Of a DNA stretch of 64,000 nt, positions 53,783-64,000 are shown in pieces; position 1 is the stretch's first letter; each line of letters begins with the position of its first letter. The stretch comes from Pyropia yezoensis. Its lineage: Eukaryota > Rhodophyta > Bangiophyceae > Bangiales > Bangiaceae. Below the pieces are notes generated by a model, which was not told where the DNA came from, searched no databases, and saw only the letters and a list, made by a program, of their open reading frames with translations. The translations under genes were made by a program, and so were the position numbers. The stretch spans positions 20,941,346-21,005,345 of the forward strand of contig CM020618.1 of the NCBI GenBank assembly GCA_009829735.1. The letters run 5' to 3'.

Positions 53783-53882
53783 CAGTCGGAGCCACTGCAT
53801 CGGCACTGCCCGCCCAGAGGCGCCCTCGGCACCGTCCTGGAGGGTCATACCGACCCCGTACGTGCCTCCCTGGGAGATGCCG

Positions 53883-54329
53883 TCAGGTGCACACGCCAGG
53901 TTGCGGCAAGAGCAAATCCACGGGCCGCTCTGCTGCCACGAGAGGTCGAGCAAAAAAAGGGAAATGGCCGTAAACCACGACACCACCGTCCGGCCACCGC
54001 AGGTTGGGCACCAACTCCTGCACGAGGTAGAAGGGCTTCGCGATGGCTGAAGTCTCCTCCTCTTCCACCACAATCGCCGAGACGACCAAGTCGTGCGCCC
54101 TCTTCATCCGCTCCTGAACCAACGGAGACCGGAGTGGCCGCGCTGTTGTCGCCCTTGGCTTGGTGACCCCCACAGAGGACGCAATTGCCCCTCCGGCAGC
54201 TCGTGACCGGCGCTTGCCCGCGTTGGTGGCTCCAGCCCCTGGCCCGGCCCGCCCGGCCCGTTGGCGGCCGTCCACCGCCGGCACCCGGTAGAGTCTAAGG
54301 ACATCTCGGCCGTATGTCTTTGTGTACAT
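53883..54329 (-). CDS. Unrecognised protein, copy 2, frame intact
   Basis: A 148-codon frame from the ATG at 54329 (MYTKTYGRDVLRLYRV) through a basic Ala/Gly linker to RAHDLVVSAIVVEEEETSAI, KPFYLVQELVPNLRWPDGG and YGHFPFFARPLV. It keeps the 16 bp missing from copy 1. The C-terminal part alternates hydrophobic and acidic residues and looks globular; no family was recognised. Later exons, if the copy-1 pattern holds, would lie in or beyond the gap. It sits 297 bp downstream of the H3-variant stop, on the same strand. Confidence 0.45.
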   Translation of the reverse strand: MYTKTYGRDVLRLYRVPAVDGRQRAGRAGPGAGATNAGKRRSRAAGGAIASSVGVTKPRATTARPLRSPLVQERMKRAHDLVVSAIVVEEEETSAIAKPFYLVQELVPNLRWPDGGVVVYGHFPFFARPLVAAERPVDLLLPQPGVCT

Positions 54330-54625
54330 TCAGGGTGCGAAGACCGGCAGCAGCGGCTGCTCCCTGACACGTCGCCTAAGTGGCAAGGCGCCAGGAGTGC
54401 ATTGGAATGAAGTGCAAGAAAGAGGCGCGGATGCCTTTCATATTCTCGAAGCAATACAGAAAAGCATTGGTGAGAGGCTGCCCAGTGCAGTCAGACAAAT
54501 TGAGCGAAAATGAGGGGAACGACCCTTCCTCACACACACCGCCCCCCTCGTGGCCAGAATACCCGCACAACCACTCACTGCTGCGACTATGGGGCCGGCC
54601 CAATTGTCAGCGGGGCTTGGGACTG

Positions 54626-55003
54626 CTAGAACCGCTCCCCTCGAATGCGGCAGGCAAGACGGATGTCCTTCACCGTAATGGTGACACGCTTAGCGTGAGC
54701 GGCGCATACATTCGCCTCCTCCCAGACTTCCGCCAGGTACGCCTCACTCGCCTGCTGCAACACCGCCACCGCCGACGACCGCAGGAGAAAGCCGGGCACC
54801 AGGTCCTCTGCCATTTCGTTCACTTGGCGTCGAAAAGGAGACTTGCTGATGGCCACGTCGGTGGACTTCTGGAACTTCTGAATCTCCCGCGGCGCCCGCG
54901 TCCCCGGGCGGTACCATGGCCTGGACTTGGTCGCTTCTTCGGTTGCCAACTTGCGAGGTGCAGCGGGAAGGAGTTGAGCTGGGGCTCCCTTGCGCCGCCC
55001 CAT
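54626..55003 (-). CDS. CENH3: Divergent histone H3 variant, candidate centromeric H3 (copy 2)
   Basis: Encodes the same 125-residue protein as 51097-50720. The DNA differs only at a few positions (for example a synonymous change in the QKFQKS region), so the two behave as alleles or as two reads of one locus. Given the flanking gap, this is probably not an independent gene. See the first copy for the domain description. Confidence 0.75.
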   Translation of the reverse strand: MGRRKGAPAQLLPAAPRKLATEEATKSRPWYRPGTRAPREIQKFQKSTDVAISKSPFRRQVNEMAEDLVPGFLLRSSAVAVLQQASEAYLAEVWEEANVCAAHAKRVTITVKDIRLACRIRGERF

Positions 55004-55750
55004 CTTGAAAGGTGAAGGCGTGCCCGGCGCCCCTGCGGAGAGGCGGGCGAGTGCGGCCGTTCAGCGCCCGCCGACGTGGTGGCAGTGGGGGCCGATGGTG
55101 ACGATAGAGGTGGGGGGCGGTGGCAGTCGCGGCGACGGTGGCGTTCGTGGTGGAGGCCACCGCGGTGGCGGTGGTGACAACGACGGCGGCGGTGGCGGTG
55201 ATAGTCGGGGTGGCAGTGGGGGCGCTGGTGGAGCAGCATCTCGGCAGCCAATTTGCCGCGGGGCCTCAGCCTCAGCAACCTGCCCTGGAAAGCACGTTCC
55301 AAGGGGAGGGTAGTCCGCGCCCGCAGTGGGGCTTGTCAGCAGGGATGGCAAAGGCTGCGTACGATCGCGGGTGAGGGGCTTTCCGCAGCCCCGCCCGCCC
55401 CGACAGGTGCAGCACGTAAAAAGTTCAAGCGCCGGGTGGGATCGGGCTGGCCCTGCGTCGGCGGAGGCTGACCAGGATAAAAAAAGGTCATTGGGTATGG
55501 CTCTCGACGTGGGGGACGTCTTCAGAAAAAGGTTCTTGGATCCGACGCCGTTGCGCAAAAACGATACGTAGGGGCCGAAAGATGTCGAGCGAGCGAGCAC
55601 TCCAGGAGTCGCAGCTGTCGATGTTAGCGCTTTATTGATGCCCCCCAGCCTGTAGGGCTGAGCCAGTTGGCTTCCTTCGTCCAAAATCAGAATCAAATGC
55701 ACACCCAAGCCTCTAATTCAGAGTTCTGGCCTGCGATCCCTCTCGCGAGC

Positions 55751-56521
55751 TCCCGTATCCGCTGGCGGACTCTGCCCGCCTCTCCCGGGCGCCGCCTGCG
55801 CTCCCCACCTTTTCGAGAGGGCTGCCTGCCTCCACCGACTACGAACCACCTGTGTGCATTTGCCGGGCGCTGCTCGACCCTCCCCGCAATCACCTGCCCG
55901 CTGTGGCGGTGGCCACCTCCACCGACCAGGCGGCGACAGCCCGCCTATCCCGGACGCTGCCCTCCCTCTCTACCATCACCTTGCCGCTGGCCCACACACC
56001 CGCACCGTGGTGACTGCCGGCCTCTCCCGACCACTACCCCCTCACCTGACTGCCGCCTGAATACAGGCCGCCCCTCCCGTCTCCGCCGCAGCTGCCCGGC
56101 TATCCAGGGCGCCACCCACACCGCGACACGACGTGGACCCAGCCCTCAAACTCCGTCTCTGCGGACACTGCCCGCCTCTCCCAGGCGCTGCCAACCCTCC
56201 CCACCAGGAAAAGAGGCTGACCGCCCCGACCGACGACGAGGCAACTGCCTGCTGCCGCTTCCGCCGGGCGTGGGCCCCCCTCCTCGCAGTCACCCTGCCG
56301 TTGGCCACCCACCATTCGGCGACGACCGCCGCGTCTCTCCCGGGCGTTGCCCGCCCACGCCGCCATCACCGTGCCGCTGGCCCACACCATCAAGGCGGCG
56401 ACTGCCCGCCTCTCCCGGGCGTGGGCCCCCCTCCCCGCCGTCATCGTGCCGTTGGCCGCCCCTACCGACGCGGTGGCGACCGCCCCGTCTCTCCCGGGCG
56501 CTGCCCGTCCATGGTTTGATG
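55751..56521. repeat. Degenerate minisatellite, right copy
   Basis: Counterpart of 51845-52615 inside the duplicated block, essentially identical to it. The same Pro/Arg-rich open frame (55667-56776) runs through it. Confidence 0.85.
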
Positions 56522-57189
56522 CCTCCACCACCTCGGACCGTTGACTCTACTGATGCCGTACAGAGCCTAGAGGTTGCAGGCCTTCATATTGAAGGCAGGG
56601 AGGGCGGCCCTTCAGGTGTGGAGGCTGCCCACGACGATGATAATGGCGACTTGGGCGGTGCTGCAGCCGGCGCGCTTCCTGTCGACCGCCATGCTACAGG
56701 CACCTACATAACCGGCCAGCGCAACTGCCCCCACCGCGTCGCCCTGCCGACGGGGGGCGTCGGCATGGCGGTGTGAGCAGCGTCCACGCGCGACGGCGGG
56801 CCGACTGCGGGGAAAAGAAGCGACTGGCGGAAATAAAAATTAGATACCAACATAGGTACAGTATCCATGGGATATGGGCTGTAGCCCCACTGCGCCGGTC
56901 GGTGCACCCCGACGCGAGAATTCTCGCAATCAGAACTGATAAGCAAAATGCACCAACCCATTGCTCTCCGATTCCAGCTCCCTAGTATTATTCAGAATAC
57001 ATCGGTATGCACAAACCACACCATCACGGTACAATTTCCCCGAGGTGATCGCGCAAAGCATGCACGCACGCACCGCGACCACCTTCCCATGTGCATTCTT
57101 TATGCACTGTACTTTACGTACGCGCGCGCGTGCGCTTCTGCTGAACCTGCTTACCATGCTTGCCGCGCTCCCTCATCGGATGCTCACCC

Positions 57190-57430
57190 CTCCTCTCATA
57201 GTGCGCGCGCTTGCCCGCTCTGCTCCCCCCGCTCCCCCCGCCCCCCCCCCCGCCCCTCTTCTCCCATTGCGCGCGCTCTTCTGCATTCCCCCCCCGCCCC
57301 GCCCCCCCCGACCCCCGCTCTTGCACACTCCCCCCCCGCCCCGCCCCCCCCGCCTCCCGCTCTTGCACACTTCCCGCTCCCCCCCTCTCCCCCCCCCCCC
57401 CCCCCTCCCCCTCTTCCATCCTGGCCAAGA
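57190..57430. repeat. C/T-rich homopyrimidine tract with internal repeats
   Basis: Nearly pure pyrimidine on the plus strand, with repeated GCTCTTGCACACT and CCCCGCCCCGCCCCCCC units. It lies upstream of the zinc-finger repeat gene. Such tracts can adopt triplex or i-motif structures and are hard to assemble. Confidence 0.8.
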
Positions 57431-57665
57431 CAAGGGGAGAGGCAGGCTAGAGGTGGCCTTCAACCGGTGACGCCCTGTGCGTAGCCCGGTTGCCCCTCGC
57501 CTGCCTCTTTCCGCCCGCCCACCGCTCTTGCCCACTCCTTGCCCCCCTCTTTCACCCGGCTCCTGCGCCTCTCCTCCCTCCACGCCGTCCCCCCCCCCTC
57601 CCCCCCCCCAATCCCGGCCAAGTCGCACGGCGCCTGCTGTTCTCTCCTACCGCAGGCGTCTCACC

Positions 57666-59687
57666 ATGGCCGATGGTGGGTATGATGGGCAGCGCGGTGG
57701 TGGGTATGATGGGCAGCGCGGTGGTGGCGGTGATACGGGTGAGGGTGCGAACCCACCTGCCCGTCTTTCTCTGGCGGAGCGCCGACGACGCGCGCGTCGT
57801 AGCGCCGCTGCGGCCAGCTTGGCCGCACCTGCTGTCGCCGACCAATTGCACATGGGGGCTGGTACATCATCCACCCGCTTTCCCGTAGAGGATGGCATCG
57901 GTGGTGGTGGTGGTGACGGTGGATCATGTTCATCGGCGTCGTCAACGCCTCACAACCCCGACCGTCAGGTGTTCCCTACTGGGGAAAGCGCTGCCGATGG
58001 TGGGGCGGATTAGCCTGGTGTTGGCGAAGGCGACGATGTAGAAGTGAAGCGGGAGGACGTCCTGGCGGCTCAAGTGCGCGGCGTCGACGGCCTTACAGCC
58101 GGGATTGGTGAGGCTGCGGTCGGGACCAGCATGTTGTCCTCGGGGTGTCGCCAAGAGGACGTGGAAGCGCGTTCGCCTCCGCCGCCACCGCAACGTGCGC
58201 TGGCGGTCATCATAGCTGCCGGGATGGGTGTCCTGGCGTCGGGGACTCGCCTAGATGGTGCAGGACAGGGCATGCCGCCGACGCCACCTCCGCAACAGGT
58301 GCCGCCGCGGGTGCCACTTCCCCCGCTGGCGTCGTTTGGCATGGCGTCAAGGCCAGCAGTGCCGTCTCGTGGTGGGTCGGCCGAACAGCACCGCCAAGAG
58401 GGTGGGAGTGCGCGTGGCCAGGAGCCCCCTGTTCCCCGCCCGACCGCTACAACGGTGAAAGTAGGCGGCGTGCCTGCTCCTGGTGGCCCGCCATCCACGG
58501 CGTGTGCGCGGTGTCTCGAGACCCCCAGGTGGGTGGGAAGCCCGCCACCATATGAGTACAAGAAGGGGCAGACAGCTGACTCAAGCCTCAGCAAGACCCT
58601 CGCGAAAAGGGTCGATTCGTGGAAGCGCGGACACCCCCCCGTCAAGAACGCGTGTGGCTGTTGTGGCATGCGGTTTTGGAAGCGCCTGGACTGCGTGTTG
58701 CACAAGGTCGCGTGCAGGGAGTTTAAGGAGTCGTCTGCGTTGTCAACACCGGGCAGGCTGCTATCGCGGGACAGGGTGTCGGGTGTTCGGCATATGGCTG
58801 GCCCATCGGAGGGACGTATCGTCCGCCCAGTTCACCGTCGGGTGAGCGCTGTGCGCGGCAATGCTTCCCGCCACGGCCACGGCGATTCTCCTCTTCACGA
58901 CGACGGCACTTCTCCCCGCTACGACGACGGCACTTCTCCCCGCCACGTCCACGGCGCCGGCCCCCGCTTCGACGACGGTGGTGCTCCCCGCCACGACGAC
59001 GGTGGTGCTCCCGGCCACGACTACGGCGCGGCTCCCCGCTACGATGACGGCACTTCTCCCCGCCACGGCCACGGCGCCGGCCCCCGCTTCGACGACGGTG
59101 GTGCTCCCCGCCACGACGACGGTGGTGCTCCCCGCCACGACTACGGCGCGGCTCCCCGCCACGACGACGGTGGTGCTCCCCGCCACGACTACGGCGCGGC
59201 TCCCTGCCACGACGACGGTGGTGCTCCCCGCCACGACTACGGCGCGGCTCCCCGCTACGGCAACGGCGGTGCTCCCCGCCACGGCCACGGCGATTCTCCC
59301 CGCCACGGCCACGGCGATTCTCCCCGCTACGGCAACGGCGTGCTCCCCGCCACGGCCACGGCGATTCTCCCCGCCACGGCCACGGCGATTCTCCCCGCTA
59401 CGGCAACGGCGGTGCTCCCCGCCACGGCCACGGCGATTCTACCCGCAACTTTCACGGCGATGCTCCCCGCCACGGCAACGGCGGTGCTCCCCGCCACGGC
59501 CACGGCGATGCTCCCCGCTACGGCTACGGTGGTGCTCCCCGCTACGGCAACGGCGGTGCTCCCCGCCACGTCAACGGCGATTCTCCCCGACACGGCAACG
59601 ACCACGGGCCTGTGCGTGAACCATCTAGTCCGGGGAGTCCTTAGGGGTCGCGTAGCTGGGGGGCCGGGGGTCGGGGTATTTGAGTGA
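57666..59687 (+). pseudogene. C2HC zinc-finger protein with 8-residue repeats; in-frame TAG and one-base repeat slip
   Basis: The ATG at 57666 starts MADGGYDGQRGGGYDGQ (a 24-bp coding duplication). The frame stays coherent to 59330 except for a TAG at 58011-58013, after which it continues (GVGEGDDVEVKREDVLAA). Near 58655-58720 lies a C2H2-like finger with C-x2-C-x12-H-x3-C ligands (CGCCGMRFWKRLDCVLHKVA, then C), the last His replaced by Cys, preceded by a Lys/Arg-rich helix (SLSKTLAKRVDSWKRG). From 58855 an array of 24-bp units encodes RHDDGGAP/RHGHGDSP/RYDDGTSP blocks. At about 59330-59345 one unit is 23 bp, changing the C-terminus to LPATATA repeats. With a 24-bp unit the frame would end near 59643 in REPSSPGSP. 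It is probably a damaged or mis-sequenced gene; readthrough cannot be excluded. Confidence 0.55.
58855..59595 (+). repeat. 24-bp coding minisatellite, about 30 units
   Basis: Units such as CGCCACGACGACGGTGGTGC plus TCCC alternate with CACGGCCACGGCGATTCTCC variants. The array is mosaic, with higher-order repeats (the block at 58930-58995 recurs at 59050-59115). Every unit is 24 bp except the one near 59330-59345. Confidence 0.95.
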
Positions 59688-59834
59688 CGTTGCAGTCTTT
59701 TTCCATTCCTATCACATCCACTCTTGGGCACGGGGTCTTGGCCACGGGGTCTAAGATTGAAGGTAGGACGGCTATCCGGAAAAGGTAACAGTGCTTGCTA
59801 TCGTGCTTATCAGGGGAAGTTTTGGCGCCGCGGT

Positions 59835-60105
59835 CACCTCCACCGCAACCTCCACCGCAACCGCCACCGCCACCGCCACCGCCACCGCCACCGCCACCGC
59901 CACCGCCACCGCCGCCGCGGCCGCCACCGCTGCGGCCGCCACCGCCGCGGCCGCCACCGCCGCGGCCGCCACCGCCGCGGCCGCCACCGCCGCGGCCGCC
60001 ACCGCCGCGGCCGCCACCGCCGCGGCCGCCACGGCCGCGGCCGCCACGGCCGCGGCCGCCACCGCCGCGGCCGCCACCGCTCGGCCGCCGCCGCCGCGGC
60101 CGCCA
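59835..60105. repeat. CCACCG / CCGCGGCCGCCA microsatellite
   Basis: (CCACCG)n grades into a 12-bp CCGCCGCGGCCG-type repeat. On the minus strand it encodes Ala-Val-rich or Trp-Arg-rich runs at the end of the gene described next. Its length is probably unstable. Confidence 0.95.
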
Positions 60106-60620
60106 CCGCCGCCGCCGCAGCCGGCGCGGCCTTGAGCCCCTCCGCCGCCTCGACCACCTTCTCCATCTGGGGCACCACCCGCCGCCGGTCCGTTGTCGTC
60201 TCGGCCACCGCGAGCCTCTTGAGCACCGGAGTTAGCACGAGGCTGCCCGTTTTGTCGCCGACGAGCGCTGGATGAAAGATGGGCGGCAGGGGTCGACGGA
60301 ACGCGCGGCGAGCGGCGCGGGCATAGGCGAGCTTGGACTAGCTGCCCCTCCTCCCTTGAGATGGCAAAAGTATGGTAGGCGAGCACCGACGACTCAAAGA
60401 AAGAGGTTGCGGTGCGGTAGATGGAGTCGCGGTCATCGTGCGCCAGTAAGAGGTCCTGCGTGTTGGCTGCCAGCGTCGGGTAGGTCTGCTGCTGCGTCAA
60501 TGCGGTGTAGCGAGTGACCAAGATGAGGAAGAGCTGGTGCAATGCCGTGCGTGTGTAGAGATCAACGCGTTGTGAAGCTCGTGCACAGTGACCTCGGCGT
60601 GCAGGCGGTCCACCTCGGCG
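59835..60620 (-). CDS. Unrecognised helical protein, at least two exons
   Basis: A minus-strand exon near 60580-60330 reads TRTALHQLFLILVTRYTALT, YPTLAANTQDLLLAHDDRDS, IYRTATSFFESSVLAYHTFA. It ends near ISREEGQLVQA. After a good acceptor (CTTTCATCCAG, about 60266) the next exon reads LVGDKTGSLVLTPVLKRLAV, then TTTDRRRVVPQMEKVVEAAE, and runs into the Ala-rich microsatellite. A further 5' piece in another frame (FAEVDRLHAEVTVHELHNAL, about 60620-60560) may be an upstream exon. The pieces are clearly protein-like and predicted all-helical. The first exon has a faint resemblance to N-terminal FPL-type armadillo segments, too weak to name. The 3' end within the microsatellite is not resolved. Confidence 0.5.
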
Positions 60621-60758
60621 AATCGATCGGAGGCACCCGACGAAGAAGGCAAGAAACGAAGCAGAAAAAACGAGCTCGTGGACCAGCAGAAAAAACAAGC
60701 TCGTGGACCCCCCCCGGCCTCCCCTTCCCCCAATGCAGCGACCACAGTGGCCTCCATG

Positions 60759-63700
60759 TCACAAGCACCCTGGCGCCGGGCGCCCCTGCTGGTGCCCCCC
60801 CCGCCCAGTGGGTACATAGTTCACACGCACGAGATTCGCTCCGCCCCACCGACCACTCAAGACTCCCGCCCACCACGCATCCCACGGAGTGTTTGACTGT
60901 GCCACATAGTCCATGTCCCCAACAACGTGGAGATGTGCCTCTGCGCGCGACAGCATAACGTTCATGCGGCGCCTATCTCCGGTAAAGCGCATCATGCGAC
61001 TCCGTGTCTGTTGGTCGTCTCTGGGGATTGAGCGGGCAAGTGACAAGAACACACAATCCACGGAAGCTCCCTGGGAGCCGTCCACGGTTGACACGTCCAC
61101 AGTGTACTTGTAGTGCGTCTGCTGTGGGCGACGGATGGTCGCACGCGCTCGCCGCACAGCCGCGTCGAGCAACCGCCGCTGTGCCGTGTACGGGCTCAGC
61201 ACGAGTACGCGTAGGTCACCCATAGGACGGGACGCCCAGCCATGCAGAATGTTCCGTAGCTCGTCTTCCACTACGCGCACCTCCACCAGGTTCGAAACAC
61301 CCTTGGTATCTGGATTGAAGTCCTCTTGCCGATCTTGGGGTGGTAGCTGGGAGGTGCTGGTAATCTCAAGCGGCCTCCGAGACGCGCGTACCAGCCAGTC
61401 GGGCCGTAGGGGTACAGCATTGTCCCATGACGCCTTGTGCCGCATCATACCAGCGCCAACAGGGATTGAGGAGTAAAACAGGCCCCTCACTATCGTCCAA
61501 AAAATCGGTCGCAGTCGATGCTGGTGAGTGAGGATGAGCTGCGGGTGGTCCCGCTGGAGCCGCTCAAACACGCTGTCGCCCATTGCGATGAGGTCACCGG
61601 TGTACCGCATCCCACTGCTCGGCGGCAACTGTGCGGGGTCGCCCATAAACACCACACAGCGCGTCATCCTCGCGGCCTCATCGCCACTTTCCCCGGCAGC
61701 CCGGACGACAGCAGACACGGCCGCAGGGATGCTTGTCGAAGCCGCCTCGTCCACGATTATGACATGGTAGCCAAGGTCACCGATGGCGTTCCTCATCGAG
61801 GTGGCGGTAGTAGTCACCACAATAGGAGCACCCTGAGCGACTTGCGAATGCAGTCGCCGCACCGACTTCTTGACGGCCGCATTCGCCTCCACGAGTTCAT
61901 CCCCTGCCGCTTGTGCGTCACGGACGCTGGTTGGGTCATTCGAGCCGGAAGCTCCCAATCTCTGGAGCAAGGCCTCAGGGGCTGCCGCTGCCGCCTCCTG
62001 TCGCCTGACCACGTCGGGGTAGACGCGAGGTAGTAGTTCCTTGACAACAGCGTCAATGTGCGTGGCGGCGATCGGATCGCCCTTTGGTGGTGCCAGCCCG
62101 ACTCGCAACAGTACTGGCATCCGGGCCCCCGCCACAGAACCAAACGCCTGTGACAGGCTTTTCAGGTAACGCCGACCCCAGTCATGACGCTCCAGTAGCG
62201 CGTGTAGGGACAGCAGCGCCGACACAATCTGGTCACATGCGGCATTGGTCCTCGACACCAGCAGCAGCCTTGTCATGATCGGCCCCCCGTCTCCACACCC
62301 ACAGCCGCGCCGAATCAGCTCCATGGCAACCCCCAGAATGGTCCGCGTCTTGCCCGTGCCTGGTGGACCCGTCACGAGTACACAGGAGACACGGGGCCCG
62401 CCAAATGCATCTGCGACAGTTCGAACGACTCCCAGCTGGGACTCGTCCAGCTCGACCGATACGTCCAGAGGGGGGGGGGGCGGTGGAGGTCGCGGCGTAG
62501 GTGGCGGCGGAGGTTGGGCGTTCGGCCACGGCTCTAGTATGACCGGCGACGACGTGCCTGGGACAACAACAGACGACGCTCCCGTCGGAACCGGTGGCTC
62601 AAGGCTTTCCCGTATGGTGCGTGGCAATCGCATCCATTCACCGAGGCCACTGTACTCGCGCCAGTCAGAGACGATGCTCATCGACAGGGTCACCACCACA
62701 AGCCCTGCCATTTTGGTGGCACAGGGTAGTAGGTGGGCGTCCGTTCGCCGTACAGAAAACCAGAGCGGCGTCGCCTTTGTGCTGCCAGAGCCACGGCCCT
62801 GCAGGGCGGTGCCCTTCGTCACTGCCTCGCGGCTCACACACACCGCATCAATGGAGGTGCTGTAGGTACCGCGGGTCTCCTTCCCGCCCTTGTTCCCGTC
62901 GGCCCTGGCGCCTGGGACCGGGACCCAGATATTGCAAAGATCCCCCGGGGAGGCATTCGCCGCGTACGTCGGTTGCCGTACGCGACGGTCATTGTCATCG
63001 CCGTCATCGTCGGTTGACTCGTCCGCGCGTATCTGGAGGGGGTGCTCTTGTACGAGGATGAGCACGTCCACCGTCCCTGCTTGTTCGGCCTCGGTGTGGG
63101 TAGCCGCCAACGCGAGCGAGCGGCCATAGAGAGCGTACAGATGCGCCGTGGGTGCCTGGACCGAGACAGGGCGGCCGTGGGGACCGCGATCACCACCGTC
63201 CTTCCAGAGCATCTCATCGGCGACTGTGGAGACGGTCAAACTGGCCTTGGTGGTCACCAGCCGCAGCACGCGGCGCCGGCACTCGGCCGCCGATCCGGTC
63301 GCGTCCTCCGCGTCCTCCCCATCATCCAGGAGGCTGGAAGAGGCCGAATTCTATGACGACGTTGAGGACAACAGGGCGCAGACGCCCATTGCTTTTCGTT
63401 GTGCCAGGCGTCCTGACAGCTCCGGGAGGTCGCCGACGTCTGTCAGTTCGCGTGGTGTGCTCCACCGTCCTCCGTCTGCTGCCCCGGGCTGCACACCAGC
63501 CACTGGCACGGTACCACCGCGCACTGGGTGCGCCGTCGAACTATGTGTAAGGTCCACACCCCGTACGTTGAAGGCCTGCGCCGACGCTGACTCTGGAGGT
63601 AGAGCCACAAGCCCCGCTTCCTCGTCGTCATCAATAATCTCAATGGGGTCTTCCATTGTACCTGACCCGCTCGTCCGCACACGTCCAGGCTCGCGCGTGT

Positions 63701-63941
63701 GCGCATGCACATGCCGCACGGCATCGGTGCCGCTACCGCCGCGATGACGAGCTCCTTGACCCCCCCCGAGGTTGCCGATAATCCCATGGACGGTGGAGCG
63801 CAGTTCTCGCAAGTCCCGGCCGACCTTGCCGTGAAACAGGGTGCGCTGCACGTCGGTCAGCACATTCAACAGCGTCGCGCCACCGACCAGCAGCTGCCCA
63901 CGGTCGTGCGCCTGTAGCAGGCGGCTGGTAGTGCTGGCCAT
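60759..63941 (-). CDS. SF1B helicase of UPF1/senataxin type
   Basis: Predicted ATP-dependent RNA/DNA helicase. Motifs on the minus strand: Walker A GPPGTGKT (about 62349-62372), DEAAS box (about 61740), GDPAQLPP (61621-61644), LTHQHRLRP (motif IV region), DVSTVDGSQG (about 61070-61099) and RRRMNVMLSRAEA (about 60943-60975). The set and order match the UPF1-like group. The likely start is the ATG at 63941 (MASTTSRLLQAHDRG). The N-terminus carries DPIEIIDDDEE, a SUMO-interaction-type motif, and no Cys/His domain like that of UPF1. The frame has a TAG at 63353-63351 but continues in the same frame. An 84-nt intron (GTCAGG to TTCCAG, in phase) would remove it, although the donor is weak. The C-terminus is short after motif VI. 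The helicase call is firm; exact UPF1 orthology is not claimed. Confidence 0.85.
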
Positions 63942-64000
63942 CGTAGTTCTTGACACTGACAATGTGGCTGGTACGCCACGCTGGCCGCGTCGCCCGACCG

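Larger units (their letters stand above)
53783..57189 (+). repeat. Direct duplication, right copy (begins at the N gap)
   Basis: Starts on the first base after the gap and matches from 49891. It stops matching at the point where the left copy runs into the gap. Two one-base deletions lie within its first 35 bp, as expected of a low-quality contig end. Confidence 0.98.

Noticed and set aside
53041-54166. Long open frames running across the N gap
   Set aside because: They are open only because N codons are read as X; the real sequence there is unknown.
1-64000. Bacterial contamination suggested by high GC and hisG
   Set aside because: GT-AG introns, transit peptides and eukaryote-only genes are spread across the window, and HisG itself has a plastid presequence.

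Overview
The window reads as nuclear DNA of a GC-rich photosynthetic eukaryote, most likely a bangiophyte red alga (Porphyra/Pyropia type); the lineage is inference. It carries a PsbQ-type photosystem II lumen protein with a chloroplast plus twin-arginine signal, and a plastid-targeted long-form HisG. It also carries eukaryote-only proteins: POLE2, a MED7-like Mediator subunit, a divergent histone H3, BRCT, RING-H2 and F-box proteins, and an SF1 helicase. Short GT-AG introns join conserved reading frames in phase. High GC leaves stop codons rare in every frame, so most long open frames on both strands are shadows.

Layout. 0-10 kb: an edge fragment, an F-box gene (-), a PsbQ-like gene (+) and a MED7-like gene (-). 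10-15.7 kb: dispersed and inverted repeats and low-complexity sequence. 15.9-23.3 kb: a very large low-complexity TPR protein gene (+) packed with Arg-Arg-x-Ser/Thr repeats. 24-37 kb: hisG (+), an SGNH-hydrolase-like gene (+), a RING-H2 gene (-) and POLE2 (+). 37.6-42.1 kb: a small Cys-rich plastid-type gene, then pieces of secreted enzymes (alpha-carbonic anhydrase end, cystine-knot plus TIM-barrel start, degenerate GH18 end). 42.9-46.5 kb: a tandem-BRCT gene (+) and a 58-residue-repeat protein (-). 46.6-49 kb: repeats, including a strong hairpin. 49-57.2 kb: a histone H3-variant locus present twice on either side of a 500-N gap. 57.2-64 kb: a damaged zinc-finger/repeat gene (+), an unrecognised helical protein (-) and a UPF1/senataxin-type helicase (-).

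Two technical points govern the reading. First, several conserved genes change frame exactly at long C or G runs, each as if one base were missing. Second, the two copies of the histone locus abut the gap on both sides exactly as two unmerged overlapping contig ends would, so the second copy is probably an assembly artefact. The genes are unrelated single units with no operon logic. They cover DNA replication and repair (POLE2, BRCT, helicase), chromatin (H3 variant), transcription (MED7), ubiquitin ligation (F-box, RING-H2), plastid function (PsbQ-like, HisG, small Cys protein) and extracellular carbohydrate or CO2 chemistry (GH18, GH113-like, carbonic anhydrase remnants).
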